DNA from: CTSoil-075 sp964292325
GTDB lineage: Bacteria > Bacillota > Negativicutes > DSM-13327
DNA: 24,251 nucleotides
Assembly (NCBI GenBank): GCA_964292325.1
Contig: CAXYVG010000056.1
Span: 1-24,251, forward strand
Direction: 5' to 3'
Shown in pieces: positions 1 to 6,246 of the stretch (position 1 is the first letter of the stretch; every line of letters starts with the position of its first letter). The notes below the pieces were generated by a model, which saw only the letters and a program-made list of their open reading frames with translations, made no database searches and was not told where the DNA came from. Both the position numbers and the translations under genes were made by a program.

Positions 1-3
1 CAT
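1..3 (-). CDS. Start codon of a minus-strand gene running off the left edge
   Basis: The first three bases read ATG on the minus strand. They are preceded at 9-13 by GGAGG with a 5-nt gap, a textbook ribosome binding site. Only the start codon lies in the window, so the product is unknown. The gene is co-oriented with the NifU-like gene, whose stop lies 168 nt upstream. That gap (4-171) is AT-rich and holds no other gene that I can support. Confidence 0.55.
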
Positions 4-171
4 GTAAACCTCCATTTCATATAGTCTTATCTTTATAGTGTTTTACTGGTTTGTTACTTTTTCGATGTCAGTAGGCGTTAGACTTGCAGTATAGAGATAG
101 TGTCTATATTTTTTTACGTATCTCCAGTTATAGTAATTCCCTATATTTCAAAATGGATATAAAAAATATTG

Positions 172-561
172 TTATGTATATTCATTGATGACTTTACCTT
201 GTTTTTCTAAATAATCATGAATGGCGGCGTGTAAGGCAACCGCTCCTAGATTCGAGCAGTGCTCCTTTGCTTCAGGTAAGCCACCTAATGTATCAAGGAT
301 ATCTTGTTCAGTGATTTGTAAAGCCTCTTGAAGGGTTTTTCCCTTTGCTAGTACAGTAGTTATACTGCCAGAAGCAATGGCGGCTCCGCAGCCAAACATA
401 AGAAAACTAATATCGTGAATTCTTTCCTCACGAACCTTGATAAAAATCATGCAATGATCCCCGCAACCAGGTTCGCCGATTATTCCAATTCCATCAGCAT
501 CTAGCATGCGCCCTGTATTTTTAGGCGAGATAAAATGTTCTATTACTTTTTCAGAATACAC
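172..561 (-). CDS. NifU/IscU-type iron-sulfur cluster scaffold protein
   Basis: This 129-residue protein matches the N-terminal scaffold domain of NifU/IscU, on which [2Fe-2S] or [4Fe-4S] clusters are assembled before transfer to apoproteins in the cytoplasm. The family's cysteine ligands are visible at Cys33 (GEPGCGDHC), Cys58 (FGCGAAIASGS) and Cys101 (EHCSNLGA), with an additional Cys37. The N-terminal YSEKVIEHFISPKNTG is typical of the family. The start is a GTG at 559-561 with GGAGG 7 nt upstream. No cysteine desulfurase is adjacent; the neighbours are psd and, further on, Mrp/MinD ATPases and NifX-like proteins, so it may act as scaffold for that cluster. A 20-bp palindrome in its promoter is shared with the DUF134 and DUF5320-MinD promoters, suggesting co-regulation (inference). 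Confidence 0.93.
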   Translation of the reverse strand: MYSEKVIEHFISPKNTGRMLDADGIGIIGEPGCGDHCMIFIKVREERIHDISFLMFGCGAAIASGSITTVLAKGKTLQEALQITEQDILDTLGGLPEAKEHCSNLGAVALHAAIHDYLEKQGKVINEYT

Positions 562-583
562 CCAATCACCTCCATTATATTAA

Positions 584-603
584 TTATAAAAGATATTTCA
601 TAA
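584..603. promoter_or_regulatory. Palindromic operator candidate, copy 1 (NifU-like promoter)
   Basis: The sequence TTATAAAAGATATTTCATAA is a near-palindrome that aligns without gaps to the sites at 5141-5160 and 5664-5683; 16 of 20 positions are identical in all three. On the minus strand it lies just downstream of the -10 element, around the expected transcription start, where a bound repressor would block initiation. The regulator is unknown; the DUF134 protein is the obvious candidate. Confidence 0.6.
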
Positions 604-610
604 TTAATAT

Positions 611-640
611 ATAATATGAAATATCTAGAAATAAATGCAA
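611..640 (-). promoter_or_regulatory. Promoter of the NifU-like gene
   Basis: On the minus strand TTGCAT (635-640) and TATTAT (611-616) are separated by 18 bp, an acceptable sigma-A type promoter. An 11-bp inverted repeat (AGATATTTCAT at 591-601 and its exact complement at 616-626) brackets the start region and overlaps operator copy 1. Confidence 0.45.
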
Positions 641-650
641 AGTAAATAGA

Positions 651-681
651 GAAGAAAAAAGGAGGTTATTAAGAGACCTCG
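651..681 (-). terminator. Weak intrinsic terminator after psd
   Basis: On the minus strand GAGGT (676-680) pairs with ACCTC (662-666) and is followed by a T-rich run (CTTTTTTCTTC). The stem is only 5 bp and overlaps the psd stop codon, so read-through is likely. Confidence 0.35.
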
Positions 682-1331
682 ATAATCTTCCCAATTATGG
701 TTTTTCCACCTTTAACATGTTCTCCTGCTATAACAAGAATATCTATATTTGCTGGTACGATTATTTCTGTACATGAGCCAAATTTAATCATGCCATATTG
801 TTGACCTTGTTGTATTTGATCTCCCAAAGCGACCCAGGAAATGATGCGGCGGGCAATAATACCAGCAATTTGTGTTACGAGAATTTTAATTGTTCCCGTT
901 TCTAGTCCTATGGTATGACGTTCATTTTGAAACGGGGCTGATTTTTTATAGGCGGGCTTAAATCGACCACAAGTATATTCTTGAAATGTAATTTTTCCCT
1001 CTACCGGACTGCGGTTGACATGAACATCGAAAATAGATAAAAAGATTGTTATCTTTATTGCAGAGCTATTTAAAAATTGGTCTTCATGTATTTCTTCAAT
1101 ACTTATGATTTTTCCATCAGCAGGAGATAAAATCAAGGTAGGATCATTAGCCATAATACGTTTTGGATTGCGGAAAAAATAAGTAACAAATATTGTTAAA
1201 ACACCAGGAATTATGCTCCAATAGGGATTGATTGTAATACCTAAAATAAGAGTGATTATGAGCAAAATAAAAATATATAAATAGCCCTCTCTTACGATTG
1301 CTATAGTTATAGTTTGCACACCTCTTTTCAA
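669..1331 (-). CDS. psd: Phosphatidylserine decarboxylase, short membrane-anchored form
   Basis: The enzyme decarboxylates phosphatidylserine to phosphatidylethanolamine at the cytoplasmic membrane, using a pyruvoyl group made by self-cleavage. The 220-residue length fits the short (archaeal-like) Psd family. Two hydrophobic segments lie at about residues 17-34 and 38-53. Conserved blocks are SPADG (69-73), FDVHVNRSP (101-109), NERH (136-139) and the self-cleavage Gly185-Ser186 in FGSC, where Ser186 would become the pyruvoyl group. The start is uncertain: the longest frame begins with TTG at 1329-1331 and has no clear ribosome binding site. A GTG at 1317-1319 has AGAGG almost abutting it. No phosphatidylserine synthase gene is adjacent. 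It sits downstream of the Mrp gene's terminator. Confidence 0.9.
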   Translation of the reverse strand: MKRGVQTITIAIVREGYLYIFILLIITLILGITINPYWSIIPGVLTIFVTYFFRNPKRIMANDPTLILSPADGKIISIEEIHEDQFLNSSAIKITIFLSIFDVHVNRSPVEGKITFQEYTCGRFKPAYKKSAPFQNERHTIGLETGTIKILVTQIAGIIARRIISWVALGDQIQQGQQYGMIKFGSCTEIIVPANIDILVIAGEHVKGGKTIIGKIIEVS

Positions 1332-1381
1332 AATATATGAAAATATATGAATGGATGATCAGTTATTTTGGTATAGATAAA

Positions 1382-1420
1382 GGCGCATCTAGGTTTATTG
1401 AATCCTGTTCTAGATGCGCC
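1382..1420 (-). terminator. Intrinsic terminator of the Mrp/MinD operon
   Basis: A perfect 11-bp stem, GGCGCATCTAG (1382-1392) against CTAGATGCGCC (1410-1420), has a 17-nt loop and is followed on the minus strand by TTTATC. It lies 12 nt after the Mrp stop codon and separates that operon from psd. Confidence 0.8.
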
Positions 1421-1431
1421 CAAAGACTTAC

Positions 1432-2637
1432 TTAATGACTGCCGCAGTCATGACCATCGTGGTCATGATCACAGGCATTTCCGGAATTGGTAAGTTCACC
1501 GTTTAAATAGAGAGTGACAATTTTTTCAGGTTCGAGAGACGGTGCGCCTGCCATAACTTTTATATTGCGCTTAATTAGAATTTCTTGGGCTGCTTCGCCC
1601 ATGCCGCCAACGATAATATCTGTACAACCTAGATCGGCAACCCAGTTAGGAATAACGCCAGGAGCATGGGGCGGTGGAGTTAATGTTTCATGTTTGATAA
1701 TGGTACCATTATCGATCGTCATAATGGCGAAATTTTGACAATGACCAAAATGGGTAGCAAGTTTACCTTCAGCTAATGGAATCGCGATTTTCATAGTTAA
1801 ATCAGCACCTTTCTGTTTTTTGGGAAGTTGATGAATTATTTTGTCTACGATAGATTGCATTTCTTCTTTGATAGGGCTACTCAGACTATCTATCGATTGA
1901 CCTTGATCGCCAGCAGTTACCACATTAGGGTCAATTGGTAGGCGACCGAGGAAAGATATATTGGAAGACATTGCCGTTTGTTCTCCACCGCCACTTTTAA
2001 AGATAGGGTGCATGTTGCCACAAGAAGGGCAAATGAAGCCACTCATATTTTCAATGAGACCTAGGATTGGCATGTTTACCTTTTGGCAAAATTGAATGGA
2101 TTTACGAACGTCGGCGAGGGCAATTTCTTGCGGTGTGGTCACAATAATAGCTTGGCAGTCAGTCACTGTTTGTGCTATTGTTAATGGCTCATCACCAGTA
2201 CCAGGTGGACTATCAATAATGAGATAATCTAGTGCTCCCCATGCAACGTCAGATAGAAACTGACGGATAATACCGATTTTCATAGGGCCACGCCAGATAA
2301 GTGGTTCATCAGGTGCATTTAACAACCCCTGAATTGATACGACCTGTAGTTTTTCGGTATAGGGATGGGGATAAATCTTATCATGACTCGTATTTAGTTT
2401 TATATTGTTAAGTCCTAGTAGTCCAGCAATGCTCGGACCGTGTACATCTACGTCAAGTAGACCAACTTTATAGCCTTGCTGGCTCAAAAATACAGCTAGA
2501 TTAGTAGCAACAGTACTTTTACCAACACCGCCTTTGCCACTCATGACCACAATTTTGTGGTCTACATTTTGCAAAAAATTATTGATTTTTGTTGTTTGTG
2601 CTTCAAATTCATCATCTGTTGTTGTGTTACAAGACAT
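1432..2637 (-). CDS. Mrp/NBP35 Fe-S carrier ATPase fused to a NifX-like domain
   Basis: Mrp/NBP35 (ApbC) proteins are dimeric P-loop ATPases that bind and transfer a [4Fe-4S] cluster. The deviant Walker A SGKGGVGKST lies at about residues 33-42 (from the chosen start), followed by DVDVHGPS and DSPPGTGDE. The cluster-binding CPSC pair follows ENMSGFI, at about 203-206. From about residue 282 a second domain begins (MKIAIPLAEGKLATHFGHCQNF), a NifX/NifB-type (dinitrogenase Fe-Mo cofactor-binding) fold. The chain ends in a His/Cys/Asp-rich tail (CDHDHDGHDCGSH) that could bind metal. I chose the ATG at 2635-2637 because AAAGGAG directly abuts the alternative ATG at 2649, leaving that one no spacing. 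It is the last gene of the DUF5320-MinD-NifX operon. Confidence 0.93.
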   Translation of the reverse strand: MSCNTTTDDEFEAQTTKINNFLQNVDHKIVVMSGKGGVGKSTVATNLAVFLSQQGYKVGLLDVDVHGPSIAGLLGLNNIKLNTSHDKIYPHPYTEKLQVVSIQGLLNAPDEPLIWRGPMKIGIIRQFLSDVAWGALDYLIIDSPPGTGDEPLTIAQTVTDCQAIIVTTPQEIALADVRKSIQFCQKVNMPILGLIENMSGFICPSCGNMHPIFKSGGGEQTAMSSNISFLGRLPIDPNVVTAGDQGQSIDSLSSPIKEEMQSIVDKIIHQLPKKQKGADLTMKIAIPLAEGKLATHFGHCQNFAIMTIDNGTIIKHETLTPPPHAPGVIPNWVADLGCTDIIVGGMGEAAQEILIKRNIKVMAGAPSLEPEKIVTLYLNGELTNSGNACDHDHDGHDCGSH

Positions 2638-2670
2638 TTTATAATACATCTCCTTTAGTTTGAGGTAAAC

Positions 2671-3036
2671 TTATTTGCCGTGACTTGCACCTGGTACGTC
2701 TATGACCATTAGTTTTCCATCTAGAAAAGCTGCTAGTATACTCTCTACGCTCCCAGTCATATCTCCAATAGAATACATGGCGATTTTTTCAGTATCCAGT
2801 ACCTTGAATGCTTTGGGGCCCACCTGCCCGGTAATAAGCACTTTGGCACCGGATTTTGCTAGCGATTGACCTGCTTGAATGCCAGCACCGTGAGATGCTT
2901 GAAGGTTTTGTGTATTGGGCAGGCAGTCATAGGTATTGGTTTCTTGGTCATAGATTATGAAATAATCAGCTCGCCCAAACCGAGAGTCAACTTCGGAATA
3001 GCGATCTTCGCCATGAGATGTAATCGCAATTTTCAT
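2671..3036 (-). CDS. NifX/NifB-like (dinitrogenase Fe-Mo cofactor-binding) domain protein
   Basis: This 121-residue protein consists of a single NifX-like domain. It starts MKIAITSHGEDRYSEVDSRFG and contains the family-typical GAGIQAGQSLAKSGAKVLITGQVGPKAF. Members bind or carry metal clusters or cofactors; the cargo here is unknown. It resembles the C-terminal domain of the next gene. A GAGGAA ribosome binding site lies 8 nt before the ATG. It is separated by 73 nt from the MinD-type gene upstream and by 33 nt from the Mrp fusion downstream, consistent with one operon. No nitrogenase or hydrogenase genes are visible, so a role in nitrogen fixation is not implied. Confidence 0.9.
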   Translation of the reverse strand: MKIAITSHGEDRYSEVDSRFGRADYFIIYDQETNTYDCLPNTQNLQASHGAGIQAGQSLAKSGAKVLITGQVGPKAFKVLDTEKIAMYSIGDMTGSVESILAAFLDGKLMVIDVPGASHGK

Positions 3037-3109
3037 AGTATAATGTTCCTCACTTTTTATTTAATATACTAAAGATAAGGCGTATAGTATGCCAATCGTT
3101 AGTTTGGTA

Positions 3110-4024
3110 TTAGCGGAAGGGATTAAGTTTTTGCTTTAACAGATCGGTCTTGCTAAGGTCTGCTGGAATATCTAAGCGTTTAGCTAGGTTCTTCCAAAGT
3201 TTGATCATTTCTTCCTTGACATCCTCATTGTCTATTTCCATTACTGTTTTACCAGATTGGACGGCAGTGCGGAAAGCATCGCTGTAGGGAAGCTTTCCAA
3301 CGATAGGAATGGCTTTACTATTACACCAGGCTATAATTTCTTTGGTATTTTCCTTGTGTAGTGTACTTTTATTAATGCATACCATGATTGGTAATTTAAA
3401 ATGAGATACAAGTTCTATCAGTCTCTCCAAATCATGCATGCTAGATAAGGATGGTTCTACAACCGCTAGTGCTAAACTGGCACCTGATAGGGCAGCGATA
3501 GCTGGGCAGCCAATGCCAGGCGGTCCATCGGTAATGATGAGGGGTAAATGATTGGCAGTTGCAATTTTTTTTGCTTCTTGCCGTACTTTACTGACAAGTT
3601 TTCCAGAATTTTCAATGGATAGACCGAGTTCCGCGTGGATTAATTGTCCAAAACGGGTATCCGATACGAACCATTGACCTGCATGCTTCTCCTGCATGGT
3701 AATCGCATGTTCTGGGCAGTTAAAAGCACATACACCACACCCCTCGCAATTTAAGGTGTTTATCACGCCAGCGTTAATCGCTCCAAAGCGACATAGGTTA
3801 GTACATATAGCGCATTGGGTGCAAAGATTTTCATCAACATAGGGTTCAAAGCCAGAGTTGAATTCGTAAGTGTGTTTGATAACAGCACTACTGATCAAGT
3901 GAAAGTTGGCAGCATCTACGTCGCAATCTACCATGACTTTTTGTGGTGATAGGGATGCGAGGGCTGCACTAATACTTGTTTTACCAGTACCGCCTTTGCC
4001 ACTGACAATGACTAATTCCTTCAT
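3110..4024 (-). CDS. MinD-superfamily ATPase with inserted 2x[4Fe-4S] ferredoxin (paralog 1)
   Basis: This is a 304-residue P-loop ATPase with the deviant Walker A SGKGGTGKTS (residues 8-17), DCDVDAAN (33-40) and TDGPPGIGCP. An inserted bacterial ferredoxin domain has two complete CxxCxxCxxxC motifs: Cys68, 71, 74, 78 and Cys93, 96, 99, 103. Such proteins are thought to couple ATP hydrolysis to Fe-S cluster transfer or electron flow; the exact reaction is not known. The start at 4022-4024 is supported by AAAGGAGGAG placed 6 nt upstream. Its ATGA overlaps the stop codon of the paralogous gene upstream, implying translational coupling. A longer frame starting at 4060 lacks this support. Confidence 0.92.
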   Translation of the reverse strand: MKELVIVSGKGGTGKTSISAALASLSPQKVMVDCDVDAANFHLISSAVIKHTYEFNSGFEPYVDENLCTQCAICTNLCRFGAINAGVINTLNCEGCGVCAFNCPEHAITMQEKHAGQWFVSDTRFGQLIHAELGLSIENSGKLVSKVRQEAKKIATANHLPLIITDGPPGIGCPAIAALSGASLALAVVEPSLSSMHDLERLIELVSHFKLPIMVCINKSTLHKENTKEIIAWCNSKAIPIVGKLPYSDAFRTAVQSGKTVMEIDNEDVKEEMIKLWKNLAKRLDIPADLSKTDLLKQKLNPFR

Positions 4025-4872
4025 ACTTCTCTCCTCCTTTGAGCATGGAGTTGTTCCCATATGTTACTGGCGATTGACTTAAAATCATCGGGAATGAGTC
4101 CAGCGGCATATTGCTTGGCGAAGGATAGGCTATGAGGTATTTTTGCAATCACTGGAATTTCTCGGCTTTGACATAAGTCTTCAATAGTTCTATCACCGAT
4201 ATCTTCATCACTTTTATTAATAACAACTCCTGTCGGGATATGGAGGAGGCGGGTAATATTCATAGCCAGTTCTAAATCGTGCCGGCCAAAAGGAGTGGGT
4301 TCAGTAACAAGAATACAAAAGTCGCTGTTTTTAACGGCAGTTACCATAGAGCAAGAAGTACCAGGCGGACAATCCAGCAACATATCTCCGCTTAGCTGGG
4401 AAATTTTTTGCTTGATTGCTTTAATCAATGGAACACTACTAGGTGTACCGATATGAAGTGTTCCATTTAGTAGGCGAATGCCAGGTCGTATAGCGGAAGT
4501 TCCAGTAGCAATGGTGCCAATTGGCTTTTTTTCTTCTGAAATCGCATTATGCTGGCAAGCGAGAATGCAACCACCACAACTATGGCAGAGTTCATCAAAT
4601 AATAACGCTTTTCCACCAGAAACTGCGATGGCATTAAAGAGGCAAACTGATGAGCATGCGCCGCACCCATTACATAGGTTAGTATTTATGAGAGGCATCA
4701 TGACAGTGACGTTTTCTGGTTGCTCATGCCACATGGGTTTAAGAAATAAATGACAGTTTGGCTCTTCTACGTCACAGTCAATCAAAGTTACAGTAGGGTC
4801 TGCAGCGGCAAGTAGTAGCGCTAGCGTCGTTTTACCTGTTCCGCCTTTTCCACTGGCAATGCTGATAAGCAC
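4021..4872 (-). CDS. MinD-superfamily ATPase with inserted 2x[4Fe-4S] ferredoxin (paralog 2)
   Basis: This 283-residue paralog of the next gene has Walker A SGKGGTGKTT (8-17), DCDVEEPN (32-39) and DCPPGTSCS. Its inserted ferredoxin module has Cys67, 70, 73, 77 and Cys96, 99, 102, 106. The start is taken as GTG at 4870-4872, because AAAAGGAGG lies 7 nt upstream and the residues after it begin the standard first beta-strand. A frame extending to 4968 would overlap the DUF5320 gene and adds a non-conserved N-terminus. Tandem pairs of such ATPases commonly sit together and probably work as a heterodimer (inference). It overlaps the following gene by 4 nt. Confidence 0.92.
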   Translation of the reverse strand: MLISIASGKGGTGKTTLALLLAAADPTVTLIDCDVEEPNCHLFLKPMWHEQPENVTVMMPLINTNLCNGCGACSSVCLFNAIAVSGGKALLFDELCHSCGGCILACQHNAISEEKKPIGTIATGTSAIRPGIRLLNGTLHIGTPSSVPLIKAIKQKISQLSGDMLLDCPPGTSCSMVTAVKNSDFCILVTEPTPFGRHDLELAMNITRLLHIPTGVVINKSDEDIGDRTIEDLCQSREIPVIAKIPHSLSFAKQYAAGLIPDDFKSIASNIWEQLHAQRRREV

Positions 4873-4918
4873 ATCCGTTCCTCCTTTTGTGTAGATGACT
4901 TTGATTGGGTATCTTCTA

Positions 4919-5116
4919 TTAAGAGTTTTTTTTAGCCAGTTTACGTAAATTAGCAGCCTGTTCTTCAAGTCGAGCTGCTTGCTCTTCTAGAGAGTCTTGT
5001 TTTGTAGAGTTAATACCAGAAAAACCAGACATATTGCCCTGACACCTTTGCATATTTTTACGGCTACGCCCCATTGGTCCAGTGCCCATAGGACCAGTTC
5101 CATCTCCTCTTGGCAT
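4919..5116 (-). CDS. DUF5320 family small protein
   Basis: This 65-residue protein begins MPRGDGTGPMGTGPMGRSRKN, the hallmark of DUF5320 proteins that accompany MinD/NifX-type clusters. The second half (about residues 38-60) is a Glu/Gln/Ala/Leu-rich predicted coiled coil. The family's function is unknown. The start at 5114-5116 has AGGAGG 8 nt upstream; the GTG at 5123-5125 overlaps that ribosome binding site and is unlikely. It is the first gene of the MinD-NifX-Mrp operon, with operator copy 2 in its promoter. Confidence 0.85.
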   Translation of the reverse strand: MPRGDGTGPMGTGPMGRSRKNMQRCQGNMSGFSGINSTKQDSLEEQAARLEEQAANLRKLAKKNS

Positions 5117-5139
5117 AGTATTCACCTCCTTTTTAAAAA

Positions 5140-5169
5140 ATTATGAAACATATTTCGTAACTAAAACAA
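5140..5169 (-). promoter_or_regulatory. Promoter of the DUF5320-MinD-NifX-Mrp operon
   Basis: On the minus strand TTGTTT (5164-5169) and CATAAT (5140-5145) are 18 bp apart. Operator copy 2 covers the -10 element and part of the spacer, so a bound protein would exclude RNA polymerase. Confidence 0.45.
5141..5160. promoter_or_regulatory. Palindromic operator candidate, copy 2 (DUF5320-MinD promoter)
   Basis: TTATGAAACATATTTCGTAA is the most symmetric of the three sites, with TTA-GAAA and TTTC-TAA arms. It lies between the DUF134 gene and the operon it faces. Confidence 0.6.
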
Positions 5170-5195
5170 AAAAATAGTAAAAATAGAATGTAATC

Positions 5196-5648
5196 CTAAA
5201 TGAGCTCGTGATTTTCACTAGGATCACGAATTACAGTGATTTTTTGACAAGCAGGGCAAGATAACTCAGAGCAACGTTGTCCTGTTCCATGAGGTATGGC
5301 CCATTTGTGACCACAGGTTTGGCAAAGACAATGACGTAAATCTGTTCGACATTGATGATCAATACGAAATGTACCGCCGTCTACCCGTAGTGCTTTCCCT
5401 TGCCATAAAGCAGACGCGATTTTTTGATATGCTAGATTAACGATACGATGAAAGGTAGGACGTGACACTTCCATTTTTGCAGCAGCCGTTGCTTGATCTA
5501 ATTGTTCAATATCTGCCAAACGAATGGCTTCCATTTCTTCAATCGTTAATATGATTTCCTCAAGATCGGACAAAGGAATACTGACAGGTTTATAATGGGT
5601 GAGAGGAGGTGATTTTTCAACTCGTCGTTCTTTGTGTGGACGAACCAT
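5196..5648 (-). CDS. DUF134 family helix-turn-helix protein with zinc ribbon (likely regulator)
   Basis: This 150-residue protein belongs to DUF134. The first ~100 residues have the family's LSDLEEIILTIEEMEAIRLAD and a sigma-70 region-4-like helix-turn-helix (QATAAAKMEVSRPTFHRIVN). The C-terminal ~45 residues carry CRTDLRHC, CQTC and CSELSCPAC, cysteine pairs suited to a zinc ribbon or Fe-S site. The family is presumed to bind DNA and is often found beside MinD/NifX-type genes. GAAAGGAG lies 5 nt before the ATG. Its own promoter contains operator copy 3, so autoregulation is plausible (inference). Confidence 0.88.
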   Translation of the reverse strand: MVRPHKERRVEKSPPLTHYKPVSIPLSDLEEIILTIEEMEAIRLADIEQLDQATAAAKMEVSRPTFHRIVNLAYQKIASALWQGKALRVDGGTFRIDHQCRTDLRHCLCQTCGHKWAIPHGTGQRCSELSCPACQKITVIRDPSENHELI

Positions 5649-5663
5649 AGTACTCCTTTCAAC

Positions 5664-5683
5664 TTATGATATATATTTCATAA
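5664..5683. promoter_or_regulatory. Palindromic operator candidate, copy 3 (DUF134 promoter)
   Basis: TTATGATATATATTTCATAA lies 2 bp downstream of the -10 element of the DUF134 promoter and covers the expected transcription start. It matches copies 1 and 2 at 16 shared positions. Confidence 0.6.
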
Positions 5684-5685
5684 TC

Positions 5686-5714
5686 AATATACATCGTTAG
5701 GATATCATTGTCAA
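5686..5714 (-). promoter_or_regulatory. Sigma-A promoter of the DUF134 gene
   Basis: On the minus strand TTGACA (5709-5714) and TATATT (5686-5691) are separated by exactly 17 bp, a near-consensus promoter. Confidence 0.75.
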
Positions 5715-5814
5715 GAATGCTTGAGCATGTTTTATTATAAAATACAAATAAATTAGGTTGCGATGAGAAATTAAAAAGCATTGAAAAATTTTTTTAGAAA
5801 TAATGCAAGAGGGA

Positions 5815-5843
5815 TATACAAATTTAATAAAAAAGAATATAAT
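5815..5843 (+). promoter_or_regulatory. Promoter of the TSCPD/persulfide-reductase operon
   Basis: A perfect TATAAT (5838-5843) has TATACA (5815-5820) 17 bp upstream. The predicted start at about 5850 lies at the C-tract/G-tract repeat. Confidence 0.45.
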
Positions 5844-5849
5844 ATCGAT

Positions 5850-5872
5850 ATACCCCCCTCCCTAAGGGGGTG
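5850..5872. promoter_or_regulatory. C-tract/G-tract inverted repeat, CsoR/CstR-like operator candidate
   Basis: ATACCCCCC at 5850-5858 is followed by AGGGGGTGG at 5865-5873; the core CCCCCT/AGGGGG arms have a 5-nt loop. AT-flanked C-tract and G-tract half-sites are typical of the CsoR/RcnR/CstR repressor family, and CstR senses persulfides. It lies at the predicted transcription start of a persulfide-reductase operon. No such repressor gene is in the window, so the assignment is inference. Confidence 0.4.
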
Positions 5873-5976
5873 GATAAATATTGCGAGATGTGGAGTCATT
5901 GAAAAAAGCAGAGTGCCATAATGAGTTTTATAAAATAGTGAATATAAAGAAATGATAAAAAGAAGGGGATTATAAA

Positions 5977-6228
5977 ATGAGTACATTTATTCCAGAGGGA
6001 GTCTGTTCGAAGAAGATTGAATTTGAAGTAGAAGATGGCAATGTAAAAAATGTAACATTTGTTGGTGGATGTCCTGGAAATTTAAATGCGATTAGTAAAT
6101 TAGTAGATGGAATGCCAGTCCAAAAGGTAATTGAAATGCTGAAAGGCAATATTTGCCGTAATAATACCTCTTGTACAGATCAATTGGCTAAGGCTCTTGA
6201 AAAAGAAATGGAAGAGTCTAAAAAATAG
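5977..6228 (+). CDS. TSCPD domain protein (TIGR03905 family)
   Basis: This 83-residue protein has the TSCPD domain with four conserved cysteines: Cys10 (PEGVCSKKIEF), Cys32 (GGCPGN), Cys60 (NICRNN) and Cys66 in TSCTDQLA, the eponymous motif. The cysteines suggest metal or Fe-S binding, but the function is not established. AAGGGG lies upstream of the ATG. It is 18 nt from the reductase-rhodanese gene and in the same operon, which suggests a role in sulfur or redox chemistry. Confidence 0.88.
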   Translation: MSTFIPEGVCSKKIEFEVEDGNVKNVTFVGGCPGNLNAISKLVDGMPVQKVIEMLKGNICRNNTSCTDQLAKALEKEMEESKK

Positions 6229-6246
6229 AAAAAGGGAGATGAGACC

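Noticed and set aside
5771..5986. Minus-strand ORF between the DUF134 and TSCPD genes
   Set aside because: It has a low-complexity hydrophobic composition, overlaps the promoter and operator of the TSCPD operon, and has no convincing ribosome binding site.
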